Positions 6,817 to 13,140 of a stretch of DNA of 13,825 nt are shown one piece after another (the stretch's first letter is position 1; every line of letters begins with the position of its first letter). A program made the translations under genes and the position numbers. The stretch lies in assembly GCA_020848855.1 (NCBI GenBank), contig JADLHH010000344.1:1-13825 (forward strand), read 5' to 3'. Under the pieces are notes generated by a model, which was not told where the DNA came from, ran no database searches, and saw only the letters and a list, made by a program, of their open reading frames with translations. This stretch comes from Anaerolineae bacterium. Its GTDB lineage: Bacteria > Chloroflexota > Anaerolineae > Aggregatilineales > Phototrophicaceae.

Positions 6817-7970
6817 CGCTGGAGCGCCCGGAGCGTGTCTTCGTCGATCTGAATACCCAGTCCCACACCCTCCGGCAGATGATAGCGCCCCTGCTCGCAG
6901 CGCAGCGGCGTCGCCAGCAGGCTGTTGGCGAGCGCGAACACCGGCGGCTGGTATTCCAGCAGCCACAGATTGGGGATGGCGGCGGCAGCGTGGATCGATG
7001 CCGCGATGCACACCCCCAGCCCGACGCTCAGGTGCGGCGCAATCGGGATATTGAAGGCTTCCGCCATGCGAGCGATCTTGATCAATTCGGATAACCCGGT
7101 GCGCCCTACGTCCGGCTGAAGCAGGTCAGCGCCGCGCTGCACCAGCCAGGGCTTGAACTGGTAGCGCGTGCGCTCGGTTTCGCCGATGGCGATAGGGACT
7201 GCCGACGCCTGCGCCAGCAGGACATGCGCGTCGAGGTCTTCGGGGTTCATCGGCGCTTCCAGCAGGTCGGCATCCAGCGCTTCCAGCCGCCGGGCGAGCC
7301 GCACCGATTCGTCCAGCGTGTAGACCCAGTGCGCGTCGAGCAGCAGCTTCGACTCGCTGCCGAGCGCGTCGCGCAGCGCGCCGATGCTGTCGCTGTCGGC
7401 GTCGATGCCATAACCCGCCGCCAGCTTGAAGTCCAGAAATCCCTTTGCTGCCCAGTCGAGCGCCAGCGCGACCCGCTCCGCGTCGGTCGGGCGCGGCAGC
7501 CCGGAGACATAGCACGGGATGGTCTCGCGGTAGGCGCCACCCAGCAGCATATACACGGGCTGCCGGAGCAGCCTGCCGCGCAAATCCCACAGGGCGATAT
7601 CGCACGCGCTGATGGCGTCGAGCATGAAGCCGCCGTAGTAGCCGCGCTCGCGCATCAGGTCGTACATCTTATTCCACAGTACATCGACTGCCAGCGGGTC
7701 GCGCCCGACCAGCACCGGCGTCAGCAGTTGCTCGATGATGGTGGCGACGACTTCCGGCGCGACCGGCGCGAGCGCTTCGCCCCACCCGACTGCGCCGTCG
7801 TCGGTGGTAATTTTGACAAACGTCGTCTCGAAATAGGCGGAATACAGCGCGCGGTACGGCGGGCGCAGAAAGTAATTCGCTTCGCTGCTGCCGGGGGGCA
7901 TCGCGCCCAGATACGCTTCATCGCGCCGGATGCGCAGCGGGATCGCCTGGATATGTGCGATTTTCGTCAT
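6813..7970 (-). CDS. Enolase-superfamily protein 1 (mandelate racemase/muconate lactonizing type), K-x-A motif
   Basis: A 385-residue member of the mandelate racemase group, probably a sugar-acid dehydratase or epimerase in the cytosol. The N-terminal capping domain has a long 20s loop (about 18-50), and LWDLRG at 128-133 ends that domain. The expected Mg ligands are Asp212 (LLLDAHW), Glu238 (LLEAP) and Glu264 (AIGETE). The Asp287 (QPDVGRTG)/His313 (APHLSVG) dyad is intact, and Glu339 (LLEYQ) closes the site. The lysine motif reads Lys182-Leu-Ala184, so the second lysine of the usual K-x-K is missing. This points to chemistry led by the His-Asp base, such as dehydration, rather than two-base racemisation; that is inference. 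Its ATG lies 7 nt after the IclR stop without a strong Shine-Dalgarno, and its stop overlaps the GH88/105 start. Exact substrate unknown. Confidence 0.88.
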   Translation of the reverse strand: MTKIAHIQAIPLRIRRDEAYLGAMPPGSSEANYFLRPPYRALYSAYFETTFVKITTDDGAVGWGEALAPVAPEVVATIIEQLLTPVLVGRDPLAVDVLWNKMYDLMRERGYYGGFMLDAISACDIALWDLRGRLLRQPVYMLLGGAYRETIPCYVSGLPRPTDAERVALALDWAAKGFLDFKLAAGYGIDADSDSIGALRDALGSESKLLLDAHWVYTLDESVRLARRLEALDADLLEAPMNPEDLDAHVLLAQASAVPIAIGETERTRYQFKPWLVQRGADLLQPDVGRTGLSELIKIARMAEAFNIPIAPHLSVGLGVCIAASIHAAAAIPNLWLLEYQPPVFALANSLLATPLRCEQGRYHLPEGVGLGIQIDEDTLRALQR

Positions 7971-7977
7971 GATGTGG

Positions 7978-8823
7978 CTACTTCGCCTGTTCGGTGACGC
8001 GCGAATGATTCGACATCCGCCGGCTCCCCTGCAGCTTGGGCGGCATGGTCACGTAGCCCAGCCGCATCGAAATTCGGTCGGCGATTTCGATGGCGGCGTT
8101 GATCAATTCATCGCGCCGCTCGTTCCAGCGCAGCGTGCTGAGCGGACCGGAAATGCTCATCGCCGCGATCACCTTGCCGCTCTGATCGCGGATCGGGCTG
8201 GCGACGCACGCACGCCCGAAAGCGAGTTCTTCCATCTCAAGCGCCCACCCCTGTGACCGGACTTCCTGCAGTTCGCGCTCCAGCGCGTCGGGGTCGGTCA
8301 GGGTGTGCGCGGTATAGGCGTACAGATTCAGGCGCTGAATGCAGGCGGCGCGGTCGTCATCCGGCAGCGACGCCAGCAGCACCTTGCCCATGCCGGTCGC
8401 GTGCAGCGGGTTATGCCGCCCGATCATGGTGTAATGGCGCGGCACTTCCGGCGGGTCGATGTGGGCGAGGTAGAAAATCGAGTCGTGGTCAAGCACGGAA
8501 AGATTGATGCCCAGCCCTAATACGCTGTTGGCGCGCTGCATTTCGTTGAGCGCTTCCATGCGCAGGCGGTTGTGGTTGAGCGCGACCCCGGCGAGGGTGA
8601 TGATCGTGCGCCCCAGCCGGTAGAAGCCGGTATCTTCATCACGGACGACGAAGCCTTCGTGTTCCAGCGTCCCCAGCATCCGTGACGCAAGGCTGACCGT
8701 CAGGTCAAGCTGGTTGCTGATATCGGTCACCCGCAGCAGCGGGGTTTCGTCGGTGAAGCAGGTCAGAATATGCACCGCCCGCGTAACGCTCTGGGTCAGG
8801 CTCGTCTGCGAATTATTGCTCAT
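7978..8823 (-). CDS. IclR-family transcriptional regulator
   Basis: A 281-residue regulator. The N-terminal winged helix-turn-helix spans about 12-72 (recognition region near LTVSLASRMLGTLE, wing GFVVRDEDTGFYRLG), and the IclR effector domain spans about 85-258. Visible signatures are HATGMGKVLLASL at 141-153 and GRACVASPIRD at 203-213, which line the ligand pocket in the family. IclR proteins commonly sense small catabolic acids and control sugar-acid or aromatic pathways, often including their own gene. The C-terminal tail after about residue 260 is polar, basic and not part of the usual domain. The gene sits inside the minus-strand run: its start overlaps the D-2-hydroxyacid dehydrogenase stop by 11 nt, and the enolase 1 gene follows after 7 nt. 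It likely regulates this locus, but no operator can be named from the window. Confidence 0.95.
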   Translation of the reverse strand: MSNNSQTSLTQSVTRAVHILTCFTDETPLLRVTDISNQLDLTVSLASRMLGTLEHEGFVVRDEDTGFYRLGRTIITLAGVALNHNRLRMEALNEMQRANSVLGLGINLSVLDHDSIFYLAHIDPPEVPRHYTMIGRHNPLHATGMGKVLLASLPDDDRAACIQRLNLYAYTAHTLTDPDALERELQEVRSQGWALEMEELAFGRACVASPIRDQSGKVIAAMSISGPLSTLRWNERRDELINAAIEIADRISMRLGYVTMPPKLQGSRRMSNHSRVTEQAK

Positions 8824-9814
8824 AGGCTCGATCCTCTCTCGATGCCAACCGATTGACCATCGCTTCTGGGTTCAGCAGGTTTTCCGGCTGCCGCCCACCA
8901 AAAAATTGTAGCAAACTCTCCACCGCCGAGCGTGCTGTTGCGGCAAGCGCTTCGTGCGTGTACGCGCCCAGATGCGTGGTCGTGATCACGTTCGGGCGGT
9001 TCAGCAGCTCCGGCTCGACACGCCCTTCTACCGGATGCACGTCGAGCGCCGCCCCCGCCAGATGCCCCCGGTCGAGGCTGTCTGCCAGCGCGTGCGTGTC
9101 CACGACCGCACCGCGCGCCGCGTTGATCAGAAACGCGCCCTGCGGCATACGTGCCAGCGCGGCGGCGTCGATCATATGGTGCGTCAGGTCGGTCAGCGGC
9201 ACGTGCAGGCTGACGATATCGGACGTTTCCAGCAGCGTTTCCCGCGAGACGAACGGAATCCCGTTTGCCTGCGCGAATGCTTCGTCCGGGGCGATGTCGT
9301 GGGCGATCACGCGCATCTCGAAGCCCAGCGCCCGGCGAGCGACTTTCCTGCCAATGCGCCCCAAGCCGATGATGCCCAGCGTCTTGCCCGCCAGTTCGAC
9401 GCCCGGCTCGCGCCGCCACACGCCCGCCTGCACCCGGTTGTGATTGCTGACGATGCGGCGCAGCAGCGCGATCATCAAGCCGAAGGTCAGTTCGGCGACC
9501 GACGTGCTGTTCGCGCCGTAGGGGACGGTGACGAGCACGCCCGCCCGCGTCGCCGCGTCCAGATCGACCATGTCCATGCCGACGCCGTTGCGGGCGAGGA
9601 TGCGCAGCTTCGGGCAGGCGCGGAATAGAGCGTCCGTCACTTCGTCCAGCCCCAGAATCACCGCCTCGGCGTCGCCAATGCACGCGCTCAGCTCTGCCAC
9701 GCTGAGCGGATACGCGCCCGCGTTGATCGTCACGTCGATTCCGGCATCGCGCAGCGGCTGAAACACATCCGGCAAATCCGCCAGCATGGGCGGGGTCACG
9801 AAGACTTCAGGCAT
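8813..9814 (-). CDS. D-2-hydroxyacid dehydrogenase (phosphoglycerate dehydrogenase-like)
   Basis: A 333-residue NAD-dependent D-isomer-specific 2-hydroxyacid dehydrogenase. The family interconverts 2-oxo acids and D-2-hydroxy acids. NGVGMDMVDLD at 76-86 belongs to the catalytic domain, GLGRIG at 150-155 is the dinucleotide motif, and Asp173 (AHDIAP) favours NAD over NADP. Arg234 (NAARGAVVD), Glu263 (DVHPVEGR) and His281 (TTHLGAYT) form the catalytic triad. There is no ACT/serine-binding C-terminal domain, so a biosynthetic SerA role is less likely; glyoxylate, hydroxypyruvate or another pathway oxoacid fits better. I chose the ATG at 9814, which overlaps the M19 gene by 8 nt. An in-frame GTG at 9820 would add only two residues. 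The gene is flanked by overlaps on both sides. Confidence 0.92.
   Translation of the reverse strand: MPEVFVTPPMLADLPDVFQPLRDAGIDVTINAGAYPLSVAELSACIGDAEAVILGLDEVTDALFRACPKLRILARNGVGMDMVDLDAATRAGVLVTVPYGANSTSVAELTFGLMIALLRRIVSNHNRVQAGVWRREPGVELAGKTLGIIGLGRIGRKVARRALGFEMRVIAHDIAPDEAFAQANGIPFVSRETLLETSDIVSLHVPLTDLTHHMIDAAALARMPQGAFLINAARGAVVDTHALADSLDRGHLAGAALDVHPVEGRVEPELLNRPNVITTTHLGAYTHEALAATARSAVESLLQFFGGRQPENLLNPEAMVNRLASREDRAYEQ
8833..8838 (-). promoter_or_regulatory. Ribosome binding site for the IclR gene
   Basis: On the minus strand GAGAGG lies about 9 nt before the ATG at 8823, inside the last codons of the upstream dehydrogenase. It supports independent initiation despite the 11-nt gene overlap. 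Confidence 0.6.
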
Positions 9815-10889
9815 GACCACCCCACGCGCGGCGCAGCAGGCGCAGCCAGTTGCCGTGCATAATCCGGGCGATGTCGGTTTCGGCGTAGCCGCGCTGCGCC
9901 AGAATTTCCGGGATGCGCTGCAGGTCGGCGATGGTGTCGAGGTCGCACGGGGATTGTTCGCGCCCGTAGCCGCCGTCGAGGTCGGTGCCGATGGCGGCGG
10001 TGTCGCTCCCGCCGGTGATCTGGCAGACGTGATCGATATGATCGACCACGTTCGCCAGCGTGACCCGCTCGTTGGTAGATACGCCCTTGATCCAGCCGGG
10101 CTGCAGCATCCAGGTGTCGAACGCCGCGCCGATCACGCCGCCGCGTTCGGCAATCGCTTTGATCTGGCGGTCGTCATACTGGCGCTGGTGCGGGACGAGC
10201 GCCCGGCAGTTGTTGTGGCTGGCAAGCACCGCGCCGTCGAAATGATCGAGCGCCTGCCAGAAGGCGCGATCCGACAGATGCGTCAAGTCCAGCGCAAAGC
10301 CGAGCGACTGCATCCGCGCCAGCAGCGCCAGCCCCGTCTCGGTGAAGCCGTCCTCGACGCTCGTGCCGCCTGCGTAGCGCCCCATGCCGTAATGCGCCGG
10401 ACCGATCAGCCGCAGACCTGCCGCCCACCATGCTTCAAGCTGAGCCGGGTCGAGTACCGGGTCGGCACTCTCCATGCTGATGACGATGCCGAGCGGCGGC
10501 GCTTCGCCGGGGATTTCCGCCGCGTCCCACGCCTGCCATTCGCCGATATGCGCATCAAGCTGCGCCGTATTCGTGATGACGCGGGCGAACCCGCCCTGTT
10601 CCAGCCCACGATAGTAGGCAAGCTGCCCCTGCGCGACACCATACGCCTGCGCCGGCGAGCGAAAATCGACGTTCGGCGCAGGGCGTCCGGTCGAGCGCGC
10701 CAGCACGGTCGCAAAGCACAGCGCGACCCGCCCGCGCCGCAAGTCCGGCAGCGCGACGGTATTCTGACCGCGTCCTTTGCCGGGCACGTCGGCTTCCTGC
10801 GCCCGGATGGTGTAAACGGCGCTGGTCAGGTCACGATTCCACTGCAACGCATTCCACGCCAGGTCGAGATGCGCGTCGATAATCAGCAT
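9807..10889 (-). CDS. Membrane dipeptidase family protein (peptidase M19), cytosolic form
   Basis: A 360-residue member of the M19 / renal dipeptidase family, a binuclear zinc amidohydrolase barrel. Family members cleave dipeptides, often with a D-residue, and some act on related amides or lactams. The metal set is complete: His7 and Asp9 (IDAHLDLAWN), bridging Glu140 (ISMESAD), His204 (LTHLSD) and His225 (ASHNNCRAL), plus Asp303 (IGTDLDG). GGVIGAAF at 250-257 and the C-terminal IMHGNWLRLL (a G-N-W/G-N-L-type ending) are typical. There is no signal peptide or lipobox, so despite the name it should be cytosolic. The start is the ATG at 10889, chosen for its AAGGA site and because the metal motif begins at residue 5; an upstream extension to 10994 is not family-like. 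Its role beside sugar-acid enzymes is unclear: dipeptide or N-acyl/amide sugar cleavage are both possible. Confidence 0.91.
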   Translation of the reverse strand: MLIIDAHLDLAWNALQWNRDLTSAVYTIRAQEADVPGKGRGQNTVALPDLRRGRVALCFATVLARSTGRPAPNVDFRSPAQAYGVAQGQLAYYRGLEQGGFARVITNTAQLDAHIGEWQAWDAAEIPGEAPPLGIVISMESADPVLDPAQLEAWWAAGLRLIGPAHYGMGRYAGGTSVEDGFTETGLALLARMQSLGFALDLTHLSDRAFWQALDHFDGAVLASHNNCRALVPHQRQYDDRQIKAIAERGGVIGAAFDTWMLQPGWIKGVSTNERVTLANVVDHIDHVCQITGGSDTAAIGTDLDGGYGREQSPCDLDTIADLQRIPEILAQRGYAETDIARIMHGNWLRLLRRAWGGHA

Positions 10890-10935
10890 CGTGAATCCTT
10901 CTGCAAGGCGATGCAGCGAACGCCGGGTCGCCTGG
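10890..10935 (-). other. Longest intergenic gap of the minus-strand run (46 nt), with ribosome binding site and a small inverted repeat
   Basis: This gap separates the epimerase-like gene from the M19 gene. It holds a ribosome binding site, AAGGA (plus-strand 10896-10900), 6 nt before the M19 ATG. Just upstream is a perfect 5-bp inverted repeat, CTGCA/TGCAG, with a 6-nt loop (10901-10916). The hairpin is weak and has no T run, so it is not a terminator. I see no convincing -35/-10 pair. Confidence 0.35.
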
Positions 10936-11937
10936 TCACGACGGCTGCCCGCCGGTCGCGTGACGCGCCAGCGCCCTTTGCGCCGCGTCGTCAATCATGC
11001 GGAAGATGTCATACTGCGGCGTATAGCCGAGCACCCGGCGCGCCTTGTCGACGCTGGTGTCGTAGCGGTAAGCGGTCGTCGCCAGCGCCACGCGCACCAC
11101 GTTCATGCCGGTGACGCGAGCGAGGTACGGCACGGCTTCGTCGAAATTGAAGCTGGACGCCGCGCCGATATTGAAAACGTCGCCGGGCGCAGCCGGGTGT
11201 TCCAGACCGAGCACAATTCCCTGAATCATATCGCGCACGTCGCACATGCCCATCCGGTACGGCACGCCGTCCGGGCTGCAGCCGATATAATGCTGCTCGG
11301 CGGGCGTCGCTATAGCACGCAGCGCGTCCAGCGACCGTTCGACGGCGGGCGAGGCGGGCAACCCTTCAAGCTGCCGAATCTTCGCATTCACATAGAAGCG
11401 TGGTCCCGAAAAGAAGCTGTTCGGGTCGAGCAGTTCGTCGGCTGCCTGGGTATGCGAAAAGCGCAGGATGACGCACGGCAGGTTCAGCCGCCGCCCGTAG
11501 TGCCGCACCATGTCTTCCGCCAGCAGCTTGGTCATACCATAAGCGCTGGTCGGCAGCGTTGGGTGGGCTTCGTCGAGCGGCTGATACTGCGGGTTCAGTT
11601 CGGGGTAAACTTCGCCGGAACTCGCCAGCACGAAGCGCCCGATACCGGCGCAGGCGCGCAGCAGGTTGAACGTGCCCATCACGTTACTCTCGAACAACGC
11701 GGCTTCATCTCTGGGATGCCAGCTCATCAGCGCCGCGAGGTGGATCACCGCTTCGACGCCTTCGGTCGCCCGGCGCACCGCTTCAGCATCGAGCAGGCTG
11801 CCGACCACCATTTCATCCGGTACGACCCCGCGCGGCTCGCCCAAATCGAAGCCGCGCACGATATGACCGCGCTTTTGCAGCGCCGCCACCAACTGGCTGC
11901 CAATCCGTCCGCTGGAACCTGTCAACAAGACATGCAT
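10936..11937 (-). CDS. NAD-dependent epimerase/dehydratase (extended SDR)
   Basis: A 333-residue extended SDR acting on a sugar, nucleotide sugar or sugar acid with NAD(P). TGSSGRIG at 6-13 is the TGxxGxxG dinucleotide motif, and Asp31 (RGFDLG) after strand 2 favours NAD. HLAAL at 66-70, SSGEVYP at 106-112 with the catalytic Ser, and Tyr133/Lys137 (YGMTK) complete the active site. The C-terminal part includes FNIGAASSFNFDE and RVLGYTPQYD, typical of substrate-binding ends of UDP-sugar epimerases. With no glycosyltransferases nearby, a catabolic role (oxidising a free sugar or uronate, as in uronate dehydrogenases of this fold) is more likely than envelope sugar synthesis, but this is inference. 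Its ATG lies 3 nt after the enolase 2 stop. Confidence 0.88.
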   Translation of the reverse strand: MHVLLTGSSGRIGSQLVAALQKRGHIVRGFDLGEPRGVVPDEMVVGSLLDAEAVRRATEGVEAVIHLAALMSWHPRDEAALFESNVMGTFNLLRACAGIGRFVLASSGEVYPELNPQYQPLDEAHPTLPTSAYGMTKLLAEDMVRHYGRRLNLPCVILRFSHTQAADELLDPNSFFSGPRFYVNAKIRQLEGLPASPAVERSLDALRAIATPAEQHYIGCSPDGVPYRMGMCDVRDMIQGIVLGLEHPAAPGDVFNIGAASSFNFDEAVPYLARVTGMNVVRVALATTAYRYDTSVDKARRVLGYTPQYDIFRMIDDAAQRALARHATGGQPS

Positions 11938-11940
11938 GAT

Positions 11941-13140
11941 TTACACCTGCCAGCGCCGCAGCGCTGATTCGTCAAGGTCGATGCCGAGACCGGGCTGGTC
12001 GCTCAGGTAGATACAGCCATCCCGGAAGTCGAAGGGCTGGTTCAGAACGCCGTTGAGCGCATTGTCTTGCTTGAGCGGCATTTCGCAGGTGAACAGATTC
12101 GCGCCCGATGCCGCCCATTGCAGCGACGCTGCCATATAGATCGCCGTGCCGGTGCTGACGTGCGGCGCGAACGGCACGCCGTACACATCCGCCAGCGTCG
12201 AAATCCGGCTGCACTCGCTGATGCCGCCCGCGCGCCCCACGTCCGGCTGCACCAGATCGAGCGCTCCGGCGGCGAGATAATCGTTGAATACCCAGCGGTT
12301 GCACAGACATTCGCCGCCCGCCACGCGCACGTCCAGGAATTCGCACAGGCGCGCGTAATCCGCACGATTTTCCGGCGGCAGCGGCTCTTCCAGCCACAGG
12401 ATGTTGAAGCGCTGCATCAGCTCGCCCGCGCGCCGCGCCAGCGCCAGATCGTAAGCGCCGTTGACATCGACCGCGATGCCCACGCCCGCGCCGACCGCTG
12501 CCCGCAGCGCTTCCAGCGCGTGACAATCCCGCCCCAGATCGCTGCTGAGCTTCACCTTGAACGCGCTGTAACCCTGCTCGACCAGCGCCCGCGCCTGTTC
12601 CACCAGCGCCTCAACCCCGGCTTCGCCGTCCTGCGCCCGCAGGCTGGAGGCATATACCGGGACGCGCTCGCGGATTTTCCCGCCGAGCAGCTTGGCAATC
12701 GGCGCGCCGGCGTGCTTCCCCAGGATGTCCCACAGCGCGATGTCAACGCCGCTGATGGCTTCCAGCAGGTAGCCGCTGCTGTTGCCGCGCAGGCGCATGG
12801 TTGAGTACATCGCTTCCCACAGCGGGTGGATGTCGGTCGGGTCGCGCCCGATCAGCAGCGGCATCAGCAGCGTTTCGATCACCGTTTTGGTGATCTCGCC
12901 GCCGACCGGCGTGTGCGCTTCGCCCCAGCCGACGATGCCGCTGTCGGTCTGAATCCGCACGACGACCGCTTCATTGGCAGGAGCGTAAACCGCATGTGAC
13001 CGCCACAGCGGTGGATAATCGGCGCGAGGATCGCCGGTGTTCGTCTGCCGGTCGCCGGCAGAAGAATCCGCGCCCCAGTAGGGTTGATTGTCGTCAAACG
13101 GGATGCGCACGACGAATGCTTCGATGGCTTCAATCTTCAT
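11941..13140 (-). CDS. Enolase-superfamily protein 2 (mandelate racemase/muconate lactonizing type), canonical K-x-K
   Basis: A 399-residue enolase-superfamily enzyme with a complete mandelate racemase-type active site. The capping domain carries an unusually long, polar 20s loop (about 18-55), which gates substrate in the family. Lys195 and Lys197 (FKVKLS) form the K-x-K pair. Expected Mg ligands are Asp225 (AVDVNGAYD), Glu251 (WLEEP) and Glu277 (AGGECL). Asp300 (QPDVGRAGG) and His327 (APHVSTG) form the general-base dyad, with Glu353 (TCEMP) beyond. Such enzymes dehydrate or epimerise aldonic or uronic acids, or racemise and cycloisomerise other carboxylates; the pocket gives no firm substrate. 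The start at 13140 overlaps the stop of enolase 3 (ATGA) and has a ribosome binding site. The open frame upstream of it to 13449 is a shadow of enolase 3. Confidence 0.91.
   Translation of the reverse strand: MKIEAIEAFVVRIPFDDNQPYWGADSSAGDRQTNTGDPRADYPPLWRSHAVYAPANEAVVVRIQTDSGIVGWGEAHTPVGGEITKTVIETLLMPLLIGRDPTDIHPLWEAMYSTMRLRGNSSGYLLEAISGVDIALWDILGKHAGAPIAKLLGGKIRERVPVYASSLRAQDGEAGVEALVEQARALVEQGYSAFKVKLSSDLGRDCHALEALRAAVGAGVGIAVDVNGAYDLALARRAGELMQRFNILWLEEPLPPENRADYARLCEFLDVRVAGGECLCNRWVFNDYLAAGALDLVQPDVGRAGGISECSRISTLADVYGVPFAPHVSTGTAIYMAASLQWAASGANLFTCEMPLKQDNALNGVLNQPFDFRDGCIYLSDQPGLGIDLDESALRRWQV
11944..11948 (-). promoter_or_regulatory. Ribosome binding site for the epimerase-like gene
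   Basis: AGGTG on the minus strand lies within the last codons of enolase 2, 6 nt before the ATG at 11937. It supports that start and close translational linkage. Confidence 0.6.

Noticed and set aside
10901..10916. Small hairpin before the M19 ribosome binding site as a terminator or attenuator
   Set aside because: A 5-bp stem without a T run is too weak and is expected by chance in GC-rich DNA; it is kept only as a low-confidence note.
10890..10994. N-terminal extension of the M19 protein starting inside the epimerase-like gene
   Set aside because: The extension is Arg-rich without signal-peptide character, and the internal ATG has a good AAGGA site just before the metal-binding motif.
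9786..11114. A 442-codon plus-strand open frame opposite the M19 and dehydrogenase genes
   Set aside because: Its translation is Arg/Gln/His-rich with no domain, and it lies antisense to two genes with full catalytic motifs. It is a GC-rich shadow frame.
10891..11967. A 358-codon plus-strand open frame opposite the epimerase-like gene
   Set aside because: It has shadow composition and no recognisable domain, whereas the minus strand carries a complete extended SDR.
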